Shown: positions 24,691-37,252, counted from the stretch's first letter. The stretch: DNA of 64,000 nucleotides from Capitella teleta (GCA_000328365.1 KB308652.1:91549-155548); one strand, 5' to 3'. The notes: generated from the sequence alone by a model not told the origin. Numbers and translations: made by a program.

Positions 24691-27600
24691 ATGAATTACA
24701 ACTTCTTGTTATCGGGACTTCTGATCCAGGTTTGCCTCTTCCTTGAAACATCTGGCTTCAAATGCGACAATGGTGAGTATTCTTTTATTAACCTTGTATT
24801 CGAGGACATTTCATGGTTCTCAAATTGGCAGGTGATACCGATGGATTGTGTACAAACACATTCCACGTGCCTCAGAATGAAGAGATCAGTGTTTCGTTGG
24901 AAGGTCGGAATGAGGCGAGCATCCAGTTTGACAGTTGTGGAAAATACAAGATCGAACTGATGTCCGAAGACAACGTCCCTCAAGCACTCTTTGAGATCGA
25001 TGGCGGGCATCTACACGTGTATGTATGAATGAAATTAAAATTATTCACGATAAAATTATCTATTAGGAACATTTAGGATTATCTGCGATTAATGGTGTTT
25101 ATTTGTGATGGATAAAGTTGACCCTACAGGTATGACCTTGATCGGCTAAAGATCAGGGTCGTTGATTACGGTTCCTGTCGAATTGGTTTCTGGGTATTCT
25201 GGACCGCAGCCTCGTCCAAGATCAGACTGACCCTCGGACGAGGGATTGAAGTAGGCAAGGATCTGCAACACTCTCTGATTCTACCATCTGAAGATATGAG
25301 AAAAATAGAACACGTGAAGATAAGCGCAAATGCTACCACACATGTCTCCATATATACACCATACGGTAAACAGAGTTATCCTACCTTAGACGTAAGCGCT
25401 TGCAAATTAGAAACTATTCTCAGAATCAAACCAAGCCGAGTGTCAATGGAGCGAGTTTTCTGTGGAGGTGAATGGTGACATGACGTACACACGCGATCTG
25501 CGTTCTATCGACCAAGTCATGCTGTATCCCGACCAAGAGGCGAGTACGTAATTTGAGTCATAATATCATATTAAATCCCTTATGAGCAATTCCAACCATA
25601 TTCAGCCAACTTTGTCATGGATGTACCATGGTGTGTGAAATGCAAACTGGAGCTGAAATCCACTGATGGTGAGGTTATGTTTGACTTGAATATACACGTA
25701 AATGGATCGGCGTCATGGTGAGCGGGTTGTCTGCAAAATTATTCTCGGGCTACTTGGTGAAATTGACAGGACGGATCCCGATGGAAACCAGCTCACCGTT
25801 GAATCAGCATGTGCTAGCTTTCCTAGCGGTGAAAATCTCCTGATAGTCATTGATTGGTATCCTACAGGCTTGTCCATCCAATTCATCAGCGACACTGACC
25901 AGCAGTTCACTTCTACTTTGCCATCAAACTGGTCACCCCCGACTAAATATTCTCTCACCTTTTTTCACGGATGGAGGGATACGACAGCCTCTTATTACTT
26001 CCCTTGCCAGGAGCACGTTCTCGCTGAGAACCAGGGTAGCGACTGTACACTAGGCTTTTGCCACACGGCAAACCTATGTCTCTGGCAAAAAGATGAGATA
26101 TCTGTTTACCGTTCGACTGAGGACCATGCTACTGTTCATCAAGTCCCAACATCTCAAAGAGTCAACCTACTGGTAGATGGACTGGGAAAGTATATCATTG
26201 CAATATCCGAATACCGGAGTGGAAATGCACTGCCGGGAATACTGATCCTGAACATTGACCAAACTCACTTAAGCATGTGAGTATTCCCGAAGATACGCTA
26301 TTGATATAGCCAATAATTGGGTGTGTGCCAAGAACGGTCTACTTCTATTATAAATCATGTTTAGTTTGATAATTAATGGCAATGCTGATTAAACACGAGA
26401 CGGGTAGATACTGAAATTAATTTTAAATTTAGGGGGTCTTCCCTTGAGCAGGTCCGGCATGCACAGTCATTCGCCTTTTTGTTTCGGTCTTGCGTCGTCT
26501 CCTCCTCCTCTCGCCCTGCTTTCCAGAACTAAACTGCATTGAAATGTACCATTGAATACTGAAATTAGCAGTTAACCCAGTGATAAGACTGGTCCCCATT
26601 AAGGCCGAAAATAAATCTGTAGATCTTCTTCAGTGGGGTAAATCCCATATCTTTGCATGCCGGTGCAAGCTTCTCACTTGCCTGACTTCATTTAACATTG
26701 TATCCGCCATATACATATCATATAACTTCTGCATGGGACTTATATTATTGGCAAATAAGCCAATAATTTTCCTGTACAATAATACTATGGGTCACAACGG
26801 ATGTGTCACTCATAATATATTAATCTGAAAAGTCATTTGGAAGATATTCACTGATTTATGCATGGAACCAGGCGTTTAATATGCATACGTCTATTTTCTT
26901 CATTTTCAAACCGTTCGCGATCCAAAATCGATTTTCTTACAAAGCAAATCCGTGAATCCTGATAAACGTTCTTTCCAGTACATCCATGACAAGGTGATTT
27001 TGAAAGACGACGAAATTGACCGGAACGATACTCCAATGAGTGCTTTACACAAAAGCAATCAGACCTTTGAAAAATAGGAAGGCTGTCGGCTTCCTGAAGG
27101 GTAATATTCAGAATCCTTCTGGAGCGTGGAGTTGATCTAAAGGTCACAAACCGCCAAATCGGATACCTCTAGGGTATCAACCGCACAACAAATCTGTCAT
27201 CGAGCAGAAGAAAATAAAAACGAGCTCTACCTCGGATTGACGCCGTTCTGAATGCCTAAGAGTGACAGCAAACCGACGGAACTAACAGATTCGGCGAGCT
27301 GTGGGCTAAGATTGGTTCAAGACAGCCATGTTTATGGAATGTGCGACAGAAATGAATGTGACCGACCAATATCTGCAGAGATAATTTTTATATAGGCCCA
27401 AGTAAGAGAGATAGGGGTTCATATCCCCATAATCTAGATAGTCGGTCCCTCTCATACGTAATTCCTCAACAACAGTTCAAATATGATGCTGACTTTCGGT
27501 CCAAACACCAGCAAATTGAGCTAGGTTGGAATGCTTGTACATGTTTTTACGATTTTTCATTCTCCAAGATTTGATACTGCATCAGGAAAATTGCGCCAAC

Positions 27601-27979
27601 TGTTTGATTTCGATGTTGATTTGAGTTCCGAGTACCTGCCAATTGAGCTCGATTGGAGGAAGGCTCCCGCTCTCGATATCACAGTTGGAACTGGCCCTAC
27701 ATACCGCTACACAATGCCTCAGAGTTGGGGACCCTTTGTGAAATACCGGTTTTCGAGTTTCAGAAAGGCAGTCAATGTCATCAACTTGGTGGATTGCCAT
27801 AGATGGCGCGGTAAATATTACGTCATAAAATACATGTATCCATCTCGTATATATTAGCTCCAATGCCAGAGCCGACAGCAGCGGTGACGTCATCAGCCAA
27901 TGATGTTACCGAAGCACAGTTTTGGGTTCAGATGGCCAAGAAAAGTCTGGATGACATCAGCAAGAAACTCGAACTGTAA
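24691..27979 (+). CDS. secreted protein with three tandem FAMeT-like (farnesoic acid O-methyltransferase-type) beta units
   Basis: Exons seen: 24691-24772, 24832-25018, 25130-25365, 25424-25543, 25606-25717, 25770-26276, 27586-27810 and 27858-27979. Exon 1 encodes a signal peptide (NFLLSGLLIQVCLFLETSGF). The mature chain repeats a unit of roughly 130-170 residues three times. Each has a KYKIEL/CKLELKS/KYIIAIS strand, then GFWVFW/IVIDWYP/IELDWRK, a glycine-turn strand (RLTLGRG, LDITVGTG) and LPSNWSPPTKY/MPQSWGPFVKY. This W-x-G pattern resembles the animal FAMeT domain (Methyltransf_FA), a recognition module without proven enzyme activity; the match is by eye. The last exon ends in a 40-residue helix-prone tail. 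One or more exons between 26277 and 27585 are unresolved: exon 6 ends in phase 2, whereas the 27586 exon needs one carried base. A candidate micro-exon lies at about 27475-27523. Alternatively exon 6 reads into a stop at 26278 and the last two exons belong to another isoform. Confidence 0.6.
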
Positions 27980-28011
27980 TTTAAACGCAATGTCATCAAA
28001 CGGACTTTGGA

Positions 28012-28017
28012 AATAAA
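28012..28017 (+). promoter_or_regulatory. AATAAA polyadenylation signal
   Basis: A canonical AATAAA lies 33 nt after the stop codon of the FAMeT-like gene, the usual spacing for a short 3' UTR. This supports 27977-27979 as the true end of that gene. Confidence 0.6.
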
Positions 28018-29760
28018 CATCTTGTGGCTTCACCTATTACCTAGGGATGTGTGCCTTTGTGTTCGCTTCCGGTGTGTTTTCTTGAACATATTTCCATTTT
28101 CGGAGGCTTCGGACGGCGATTTGCGGGCATCATTGACATAATTGAGCAAAAGCACCAATAATCCAGTAAAATTAGCTGTTATATTTTACTATACTTTGAC
28201 CCAGAAGTAATTTCAACGTAATTTCTGTGGTGATATCGCTAGTTTGGTCTGGTCATTAACTCATTCAATAAGACAAAAAAGTTGATCTCATGGATATTTA
28301 ATAGAAGGGAAGCCAAAATTGATGGAGGGAAAACATGTTTAGTTATAATGTCACATCCCCCTTCTTGTGGATCGGGCCAAGTTGAAAATTTTGAAATTTA
28401 TAGCTGCGATTTTATGACGTGAAATTTAAAAGTCAAATCGCTCTGATGGTTTCCCCGTACGTCCAGAGCGGTCTTGTATCCGTGTTGGAACTGGGGATCA
28501 CAAGTGGGGATCACTCGTGGTGACGAGCTTGCATGGTGGTGGCTCCTGATGGCTTCCTTCACTGACAGGTGGCGGTTCGTGGCTTGTATGGCCGGAGTTA
28601 CGTCAGGCGGATCCGCAGCATGTGCGGAAAGGGTGACGTCGTTTATGTGATTGTCAAATAATTACAGATGACCTGATTGTTTTGAGATAGTAGCGAATAA
28701 TAGAAAATGCTTTCGACAAAGTTTGGACAGACACAGTTTGAGACATCCCAACTGCTGAAAAAAAATTAGTAGTGAAATATTGTTATTTCTCGAGAGACAA
28801 GTTTTAAAATAATTTCATAATAATAAGATAAATTCACAAGAAATTATCCATGCATGCTAACACGGATGCTGTGTTGCCTCTTGCAATTGAGAGGAGGATG
28901 GCTTGTTTGCAGTAATTGGCTTCTTTAGCTTTGCCTGTCTCCGCCGTCAGCCGTCTCTTCAATTCGGCTATTAATTTTTTCTGTTGAAGGCCCTCTGGAT
29001 CCAAGCTATCGGTTGGAAGTGATACGATTGAGAGAGATGTGCATTGTTATTTGTTTTAGCATATTCTGTTCTTGCTGTACTATAATGAATTTGAAAGTCA
29101 CAAAAGCTGTCTGTCACAGTGACTTCCCAGATGAGTGCCGAAACCCGCATTATGCTGTATTGTCACATTCTTATAGGTTTTTAATGCCTCATCATAGCTG
29201 ATATGAATCAATATTATTTAGTTTGATGCAAGAATTATCTCAATCGGAGCAGTAGTTAAGTTACAGCCTGTTTACGGATCAACCCCAGACGTAATCGAAG
29301 ATGATAAATTCGCGTTAAAGGGTTGTCAAAGATTCAAAATGATTCAACTGGCAATACAATTAGCTTAATTATACACTAAATATAAGGACTTATTGGTCAC
29401 AGACTGACGTCATTCTTGCATGTGAGGAAAAATGAGATATTTTTCTTTATTTCGCCATCAAAACATGAAAATCGACATTTTGAACCCATCTGACTTCTCA
29501 AGGCTTGTTTCTAGAGAGTCGACTATATAAGATTTCGGCGCGAGGGAGTCACATATATATTATATATAAATATTTATCTTATGCATACAGTATGTTGGCC
29601 GACACTTTTCTCTTCCAAACGTGGCCGCCACTGGACACCGAATATCTTGGATATCTCAGACCTGAATCAATCAAGAAATGGCTTTAGTGTCTCATCCTAC
29701 TAAATGAGACCTCAGCAAGCTAATGCAATGACGCACTTAATACCTTCATACATGTATTTA
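28018..29760. other. no gene recognised between the FAMeT-like gene and the SINE
   Basis: Non-coding by every sign available. A GC-richer patch at 28440-28650 has no open frame of note. Confidence 0.5.
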
Positions 29761-30090
29761 GGGGGCACCGAATAATTCAGTGGGTTAAACCGGCTGGCAG
29801 CAATCCTATGCCGACCGAGGGGGTCGAGGTCCCGGGTTCGAGACCCGATCAGGCCACGGGCGTTATGATTGTGAATTACAATTGTGATTCTTCGATGACT
29901 CTGCAGTGCTGCCCAACTGCGTATCAAGGCCGGGCGCTGTGTACTACTGTCTATGGTGGTATGCAGGATAAAAAACCCTTGAGATTTATCGATAAGAGTA
30001 TGGGAAACCCCGGTCCCAAGCCTTCTGTTCTGGCGCCCGTATCATCCGATTGATTTGGGTGGAGCCGTAAAACCCCAATCACACACACAA
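29761..30090 (+). mobile_element. tRNA-derived SINE
   Basis: The head is tRNA-like: an A-box region at 29777-29795 (TTCAGTGGGTTAAACCGGC) and a near-perfect B box GGTTCGAGACC at 29835-29845. About 230 bp of unrelated body follows, closing with AAAACCCCAATC and a short (AC)n tail near 30080-30090. Pol III boxes plus a body and a simple-repeat tail define a SINE. It sits just downstream of the fucosyltransferase stop. Confidence 0.75.
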
Positions 30091-30168
30091 TTACACATAT
30101 ATCTATTTACAAATAAGTATTATATTCATCCACATATTAAAAATTGGATATTTGAAAATTAAATCAGT

Positions 30169-31434
30169 TCAGTTGTCAGATTTTTCATTAAATGATCCGT
30201 TGAAATATTGTTCAGCTTTTGTACATCGTGAATCCTCACCATAAAACTCAAGTATATCTTCAACCTCTGTGAAGACATCGTGATGAGTGTGCAAGTAGTT
30301 GCACAACTTACATTGGTAGATTATATTGTTATCGACGTCGTTGTCTTTTGGGTTGCAGATTAGCGAGTTCTTCCTTCTTATGAAATCATTAAATTTATCA
30401 TCATCTCGATCGATTGCCTTAAGTCGATCTGCCAGATCTTTTGGGGATTTAAAATCTTTGATATTCAGATAAACTCCATCAGGGAGGATATTCGTATAGT
30501 TAACGCTTCCCAGTACAATAGGAATGGCGCTGATTGGGTGTTGCGTAAGACGCCATAGCTTCTCAGTGACGTAACTCTCACATATGCTACTTTCAAAAGA
30601 TAAATAAAACTTGTATTCCTTATGGAGGATTTCTTTGTCGCAGTCATTTTTTGTTTTACCACAGGAGCGATTCCCACATCTTCCAAAGATATCGACGGTG
30701 ATATACTTGGAAAGTTCTTTGGCGTAATCTTCTCGCCTTGATTGCGTTTGGCAATTGCTTACGAACCACGCGACCTTTGACCCTTTTCCCACTGCGTAGT
30801 CTACGCCATCTTTCTTTTGCTTTTCATAGCGTTCGTCGTCTAAGAAACAACTCCGATGTCCTTCGATTATCGGTATATGCGAATCTAAAGTGATGGTTGA
30901 CGTCAAATTGAAAATTGATCGGATTAAGTGTAGTGGTTTGCGTTGAATCCATGTCTGCGGCGGTGCTTCGAACTCAAAGAACAACCAACGATGACCTTGA
31001 AAGCGATGAGAAGGCAGGTCATCGGGATCCAACTGCGCTCCTTTAAATACAATAACCTCACTCACATTGTACAAGTTCCTATCTTTTACGATTTCACACG
31101 TTTTCCCTTCGGGTAGCTCGCAAGTTGAAAACGTAGAATTCCCAAGAGGCCACAAAAGTGGGTAGCTTTGCTTGGTCCATAGTAAAATCCGAATGTGACC
31201 ATCTCGGATAAGAAAAGTCGACGAATGTATTGAATTGGGTTCAGTAGTGATGGGACCATTTCTCGATTCCGTACAATTTTCGAGTTGAAACCGATCGAAG
31301 TCGCCATTAATGGTGTTTGTCGAATGTATGGGTACATGCACATATTCGGTCCACAAAGGTTCGACGATGCAATATATGATGGAAACCCAGAGTACAGACA
31401 CCAGGGTAACGAGCACTCGCTGCATAGCGAACAA
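30169..31434 (-). CDS. alpha-1,3-fucosyltransferase (GT10), type II Golgi membrane protein, single exon
   Basis: The 421-residue frame has the classic GT10 layout: a short cytosolic tail, one signal-anchor helix at about residues 5-25, a stem with several N-x-S/T sites, and a catalytic domain. The donor-site block FYLSFESSICESYVTEKLW, followed by AIPIVLGSVNYTNILPDGVYLNIKDF, is the conserved family motif for GDP-fucose binding. An earlier block, VAWFVSNCQTQSRREDYAKE, is also typical. Such enzymes transfer fucose onto GlcNAc or the chitobiose core of glycoproteins in the Golgi; the acceptor cannot be read from sequence. Length is normal for the family and the frame is intact. The lack of introns, where its neighbours have many, fits either an ancestral single-exon FucT or a retrocopy; no poly(A) tail or flanking duplication was seen. 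Confidence 0.92.
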   Translation of the reverse strand: MFAMQRVLVTLVSVLWVSIIYCIVEPLWTEYVHVPIHSTNTINGDFDRFQLENCTESRNGPITTEPNSIHSSTFLIRDGHIRILLWTKQSYPLLWPLGNSTFSTCELPEGKTCEIVKDRNLYNVSEVIVFKGAQLDPDDLPSHRFQGHRWLFFEFEAPPQTWIQRKPLHLIRSIFNLTSTITLDSHIPIIEGHRSCFLDDERYEKQKKDGVDYAVGKGSKVAWFVSNCQTQSRREDYAKELSKYITVDIFGRCGNRSCGKTKNDCDKEILHKEYKFYLSFESSICESYVTEKLWRLTQHPISAIPIVLGSVNYTNILPDGVYLNIKDFKSPKDLADRLKAIDRDDDKFNDFIRRKNSLICNPKDNDVDNNIIYQCKLCNYLHTHHDVFTEVEDILEFYGEDSRCTKAEQYFNGSFNEKSDN

Positions 31435-34090
31435 GAAGCAACCGTTTGGTCCGCTGAAATTATCAATTCAAAATGATTGAGTAAGCAAGCTCTTACATTA
31501 TATTATTAACTGTTAGGAATTTTCTAATTTTCTGTGGATTTTTAGTAACCTTTTTGATCTAGCTCCTGAAGGAGTTACAGTTTTCAGGCACAATTAATGT
31601 CATGCAATAAACGAGCATATGTTATTTGTTGGTCTTATCTATCATAATTATGACATAATATCTCAAGAAATGTGTTCGAATGACAACATAATTGCCTTAA
31701 AGAGTGGCTTATCTCCCGATCGAGCCAATCAACAAGATTAATTTAGTCACATGATCTTGAAGCTACACAGACTTAACATTGAAGCTAAAAAATATTTGAC
31801 CATTACAGATGATAACAGAGAAGGTCGATATTCTTTGTTTCCCCTTTTAATTTCTTTATTTCCCCATTATATAAGTGTCCGAAACGATGGAGACAAATTA
31901 AACATTATATCTGGTTTTGAGAAGCATTTGTAACTGGAATGAGGATTCAGGGTTTTACGACATCTTCCCTTAATTTAAATCTAGGTTTAATTTTGATCGA
32001 TCTCGTGACCCCAATAGGCATTCTAGTCCTTTATAATTATATGCTAGGGGCTCTTGTAAGGCTTTTTTTTACTTGAGAGAATAGCAAAGGTTGGCTTCAC
32101 AAAATAACGCGAAATAACGACGAAGTAAGACTCTACTCCCACAAAAGGCTAACTAGTGTACGGCTTTATATAATTATGCAAACTTATTCTGTATTTCCAA
32201 AAATTTGACAAGTGTTCGATGGCAATTTACATTATATGGGATCTATGGTCTACTTTAGTACTTATGTTATCCAAATTGGACAACTAGCTGAGACAATTAT
32301 ATGCAGAACAGATTAATTCAGATGTTGATTTTCTCCAGAATGTGAACAAAACGATCAGAACAAATATATGCAGAGATTTGGAATGATACCTGGAATTGGA
32401 AACTCGGAACTAAACTAACAAACTTACTTTGCTTTGCCGCGGCGAAGTGACACCAAATCAAAGGTCAGCGTTGAATGTTATAAAATCGTGCGCAGCTGTG
32501 CTATATGTGCACGCGCGATCACACAAATAATGAATGACACAAATGTCTTACGATTTATGCAAAGATAGTCCATGAGTTCTTGCTTTATTTTTTTTATTTT
32601 CTTACTGCTAATCAACAATGATGTAATAAAGCTAAATGATCCTCACCCTACCCGCAACTAACAGCAAAAGTCACATAAAGCTGAAATAACGTACTCGCTA
32701 TCGTGGATTGATTGCATGATTGGCTTAACTGCCCTTGTTTATGATGCGTGACTTGATTGATTTGAGTGTTGAATAAGCTTTCTATTATGACCCGGAAGTA
32801 ATTATTACATGAAGTCGGGCATACCAGCTTTTTGCATCATCGTTTTACAGCCAAAGAAACAGCGTTTCGAAACAACACAGCTTATGGCCGAATCTTATGG
32901 TACTCAAATACGAGGATTTGTTAGGCCTCACTTCAACTGTTCGATCATTCACTCACACACTGTCGTCCAGGCCGATCGCCTTTGTTATCGCAGAGTAATT
33001 ATGAATGCGTATCAATCACATAGACAACAAATGAGTTGGGGGTAAGTTGGATGTTAATATTCAGTTAAACGACCTGTTTGAGCCACCGCCCTAATACGTC
33101 TGGTACGTGGCGGCATCTCACTGCATATTATAGCCTCATTAAATCGCACTGGCCATGACCTCGACCGCTTAAACCAGAGATACTCTATAGCATGGATTGA
33201 TCGCTCCCGTTGGTATAATGTTACCGAAGTTCGTTATGATATCGACGAGATTCAAAGCGACAATATACTTCCGGTTTTCAATAATCGAAGCTTGAAGCTG
33301 TAGAATATCTCTGGCTTAAACGAAATTAATGATCATATATATTGCAATGAATTGCATGTGTAATCTATCAATTTAAATTCTAATTTAAAGAGTTTACGAC
33401 CGCTTTATATCGGACAGTTAAAATTAAGTCGGAAAGGAACACCTGCTACTTTCTAGGTGATTTCATTATTGATCTAATTTCTACGAAACAATTTGAACAA
33501 ATTCGTAGGCCTACAAATATTCTTTAATTTGACGTTTTATTTTCCCTTGTTCCATTAATTACAAAATCAATAGGAGTAACATCATCTAAAACAAGAATTG
33601 ACACGAGTCAGGTGTACCGAGTCATGGCAGTTATACGTCTGATCATATTCTTATTTTCACAACATATACAATGTGTTAACGTACCAGGAGCGATAGTGTA
33701 ATGAACACTTACACAATGATTTTATACAATTTGGAACTGCTTTTACACTTTTGAGCAGAGTACACGAATATACAATCACCGTTTGATGTAAAATATCAAA
33801 GACCATATTGTTTGTTCACACCACAAATAGCCGATAGGTCAATGTCAATGTAGTAAATAATGAAAATAATTGGTGATTATTTTTCAAGTTTGTATTTCCT
33901 ATTTTCAATGCATTGCATTGAGACACTTTGCATTTGAAATATTTCTTTTGCTCAATTGAGCTGAGGTTATTCAAATTCGTCAATTCTCCATCCCAAATCT
34001 ATATAGTGTCGTTTACACAATATGTAATAAAAGCTCGAGAAACCGGATTTAAAATTTAATGTATTCCAATGATCAAACCCCGAAAACATC
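31435..34090. other. no gene recognised; holds a TTAA element
   Basis: AT-rich spacer between the fucosyltransferase 5' side and the PAN-jacalin gene 3' side. Apart from the element at 33173-33315, only short frames such as 32809-33045, without domain or splice context. Confidence 0.5.
33173..33315. mobile_element. TTAA-flanked miniature inverted-repeat element (piggyBac-like MITE)
   Basis: TTAA at 33169-33172 and 33316-33319 bracket 143 bp whose ends are inverted repeats: ACCAGAGATACTCTATAGC on the left and, on the other strand, GCCAGAGATATTCTACAGC, 16 of 19 identical. TTAA duplication is the hallmark of piggyBac. The interior codes for nothing. Confidence 0.6.
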
Positions 34091-35023
34091 TTATGGCGGT
34101 GAACATTTTTCATACTTCCATTTGATCGACTCCATGTATATATCGGATCCAGCATCAAATAATCCGGTTATGCTGGTCACTCGAATTCCGCTTATGTGAT
34201 ACTCAGAGATCCTCTCACAATATTCAAACGGAAGCAGAGGTCCAAAAGTCTGACCAAGATTGGTCTTCAATGTTAAGTTGCTGATCCCAAGTAATATTTG
34301 AATGCCATCACACCTGAATAGGCCAGCGCCAATTGTTGAGATGACCTCGTTTTGGCCTAGATGAAGATCGCTGATGTCGAAACCGATCAAACTTTCTCCG
34401 AAAATGGAATCGTTGCTTTGGCCATTGTAGTATACGGAAATTCTTAAAGAGATGCACACCGTTAGGCGTTGCTTTCTTGTAGAGGTGTACTAACTTACCC
34501 TTTGATTAAGCCGACATGGACATCTGAGTAGAACCGTAATTTCGATACGTTGACGAAGGGCTTCGATTCGCGTGGAAATCCAATTCCATCGCCACACACC
34601 AAAGTGTCATTAGTGCAATTATGAGGCATGGTAGTCGATGTCTCAGGGCAAAATAAAGGCACTGAAAGAAGAAGTGGGCAGGGAAGCGTACGTGAGTTTA
34701 ACGTCATATTAAAGATTACCTAGACTTAGCAAGCCAGCTCCTTCATCCTCCACAATATCGTTAGGACAAAGTCTTGTAGCATTAAGAAGTGAACAGTTCC
34801 ACCAGCCACCTGTTGCTTTGCTCACTGAAGCATATTGCAGACTGTCTTCCAGAATCGCCAAGCAGCATCGACTCAACGACCATGCCATAAAGCTCCTCCA
34901 CACCAAGAACTCTTTGGGTCTGATGTTTCTGGTCAGATGAAGGTGACCTTGGCGAAAGCTTTGGTCAAATGCAAGACTGCAAATTGTGAAAACCACAACG
35001 ACCATCGTAGCTGCACGCTGCAT
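34091..35023 (-). CDS. secreted PAN/apple-like plus jacalin-like lectin protein
   Basis: Three exons (34720-35023, 34499-34661, 34091-34442) with introns of 58 and 56 nt join into an open 272-residue frame. The chosen Met precedes a hydrophobic segment (ATMVVVVFTICSLAF) read as a signal peptide; an in-frame Met at 35107 would add 28 residues. Residues of about 45-90 (LSRCCLAILEDSLQYASVSK, then WWNCSLLNAT) have the C..C/NCSL spacing of a PAN or apple module. From about residue 140, strands ISVYYNGQS, GFDISDLHLGQNEVISTIGA, NLTLKTNLGQTFGPL and HISGIRVTS follow the jacalin-fold order (inducing strand, L-x-x-GE-x-I, T-N-x-G-x-T-F-GP, I-x-G-x). The terminal IKWKYEKC matches its closing strand. Jacalin-like modules bind mannose or other sugars. 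Both domain calls are by eye; jacalin is the firmer one. Several N-glycosylation sequons are present. Confidence 0.65.
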
Positions 35024-37252
35024 TTCACCGGACGGGAAATGGCAAGTGATCCGAGACATCCTCGTTGTCCTTTCATTTAAATGCAAACGTATTTGTGTTT
35101 GTGTCACACAAGTAAGCCATTAGTACCTAAAAGGTATGCATTGTCTATTTGCTTCTAGCTGGTTTGATCAAAGAGATGTGTTTTATTGTTGTTGGGGTTT
35201 TTTATGTCAAATGTGCCACAACGCATATGAGATCATAAATGTTCACGGTCGCGGTGACACATTGGAATGGAGGTCAAACACATCAGGGGTGCTTTGATAG
35301 TGACTTGGATGCCCAGAAACTTTTTGTGTTTGCATACTATCCGGAAATCCGCATTTCCTTTGGTAGATTCGGATTTCCTATAGATTATTAATGTAATTAT
35401 TCCAACATCGGACACATCTCTAGAGGCCTACATTAAGCGCTGAATTCCACCTCTGCCTTGTGTCTATATACGTCCACTGACTATGCTGTTTTGCAGGATA
35501 ATAATCGACTCGAATCGAATCCGCTAATCAGCCAAAATGCCCTGTGGTGTGGAACGGTTATTGATTCAATGATTCGTGCCTGGTCAGTGCCTTAATTCCC
35601 ATTCGGTTTGCACTATTTGCATATTGAACGCTGTCAAGAAATTCAAAATCATTTCATGGTGTTCCTGGTGTCGATAAATGGGTAGGCCTACTAAATTATA
35701 TCCACAGACGCACTGACTTGCCGGAGTATTCAGAAAAGCAAGATTTAGACAATGGACACCAAAGGCCCAAGTGGAAACCTCATTAATGCGTTACTTAGCA
35801 TGTATGTAATAAATTAAATGTGCTTAGAATTGTCGTCACCTCATTGTATATCGTTAGTGACGTATGGAAAGATTGCACCGATTGAAATTCTTTAATCCGG
35901 GACATTTTACAGATAGATATTCAAGTGAACGCGTACGTGTAATTAATTACTTATTATATACGTCACGATTAGAAAAATAATCACTCCTTGAATATTTAAC
36001 TGTGCTGCTTGATAAGAGGAATTATTTCGAAATTTGAGTTCCATTATTTGTTGGATAATTACAATGATATTAATGGGTTCTGTTGGGGCACGTTCAATTT
36101 TTACGATAATCAAAACAATCAAAACACATCTCCGTAATATGCCATCGAAGCACTTGGACATAAGATCAGAACATCGAAATACAGGAAAACCTCACCAGAA
36201 GTCTCCTTCCTACCACCGCAGCGTACAATAATATGTGCAACCGAGGTAATGGTAATCGAAATAAGGAGGTTAACCGGTGGGGTCTGCTGGGAGGACGCGA
36301 TGGTTTCGTACCGATTAGTGGAACGGATGCTGAAGTTGCTGGACTGTAATTTCAATGACAATGCAATAATATTTATCATTATCACTAGATGAACATTTGA
36401 TACTGCGCATCTGTCTGTCATTATGATCTATCCGCATCAGTCTTTCATCATCACCATCACGCAGCCAGTGATAATGATGAATCTAATGATGAAGAAATCT
36501 GGCACAATATTACAGCTGAGACTGAGAGTGTGAGTAATCATCGATTTTCACTAATCATTCAATTGCAATGCTAAAAACAGTGATTATACCACTCAGTGAG
36601 TCTGCCAACCAATCAGCCTTGTGTTGTTAAGTTCACAATCCGTGCATAATGAACGCGTAGAACTAAACTATTTGCGTTATGCATCCCCTGCATAAGATCA
36701 AATTTTAAAAGAGATTCTTGGAGAAGGAGCAAGATTTATAACGTAAATGCTGATTGGATGTTATATGATGACCTGCTTTAAGAATAACCCAATTATTGCC
36801 TACATGTATATGCAGATATGCAATCTCTATTATTTATGTCCGTAGTTATTCGTGTTAAATGGTTCATGATAGAATATGTCTATGTTGATCCGATAGGTCA
36901 AAGGTAATCATTATATTCTAGCACTTTGTTTGCTATATTGGCGAATTTCAATCGATTTTGGTGGAAATTTACATTGTTCAAGAATGAAATACATCTCATG
37001 TTATCATCCATTATTACTCGAGATCTAATTATTGTTTTATCAAGCTCTGAGAAGAATCTGCAGTAGGTTCTGCTGTCTTACAGACCAGCTGCGTGAAAAT
37101 AGCTTTTCAAAATGGCGCAGTCAAGTCGAAGTTAGATCGTTCAATACTCGAGAATTAAAGAGCAAATACGCTAAAGTGAGTTGTTACTAAAAGACTCCAT
37201 ATTTCATTATTTTTTATTATTTCCTATTTTGTTTAATATTACCTCCAAGAAA
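35024..37252. other. no gene recognised upstream of the PARP region
   Basis: The 5' part of the PARP gene should lie here if it exists, but I see no exon with conserved motifs. An ATG-GCG-CAG start-like string near 37111 is followed within eight codons by a stop. Confidence 0.45.

Noticed and set aside
24696-25010. Minus-strand frame of 104 codons
   Set aside because: Mirror of the FAMeT-like gene exons, which have signal peptide, splice sites and repeat structure on the plus strand.
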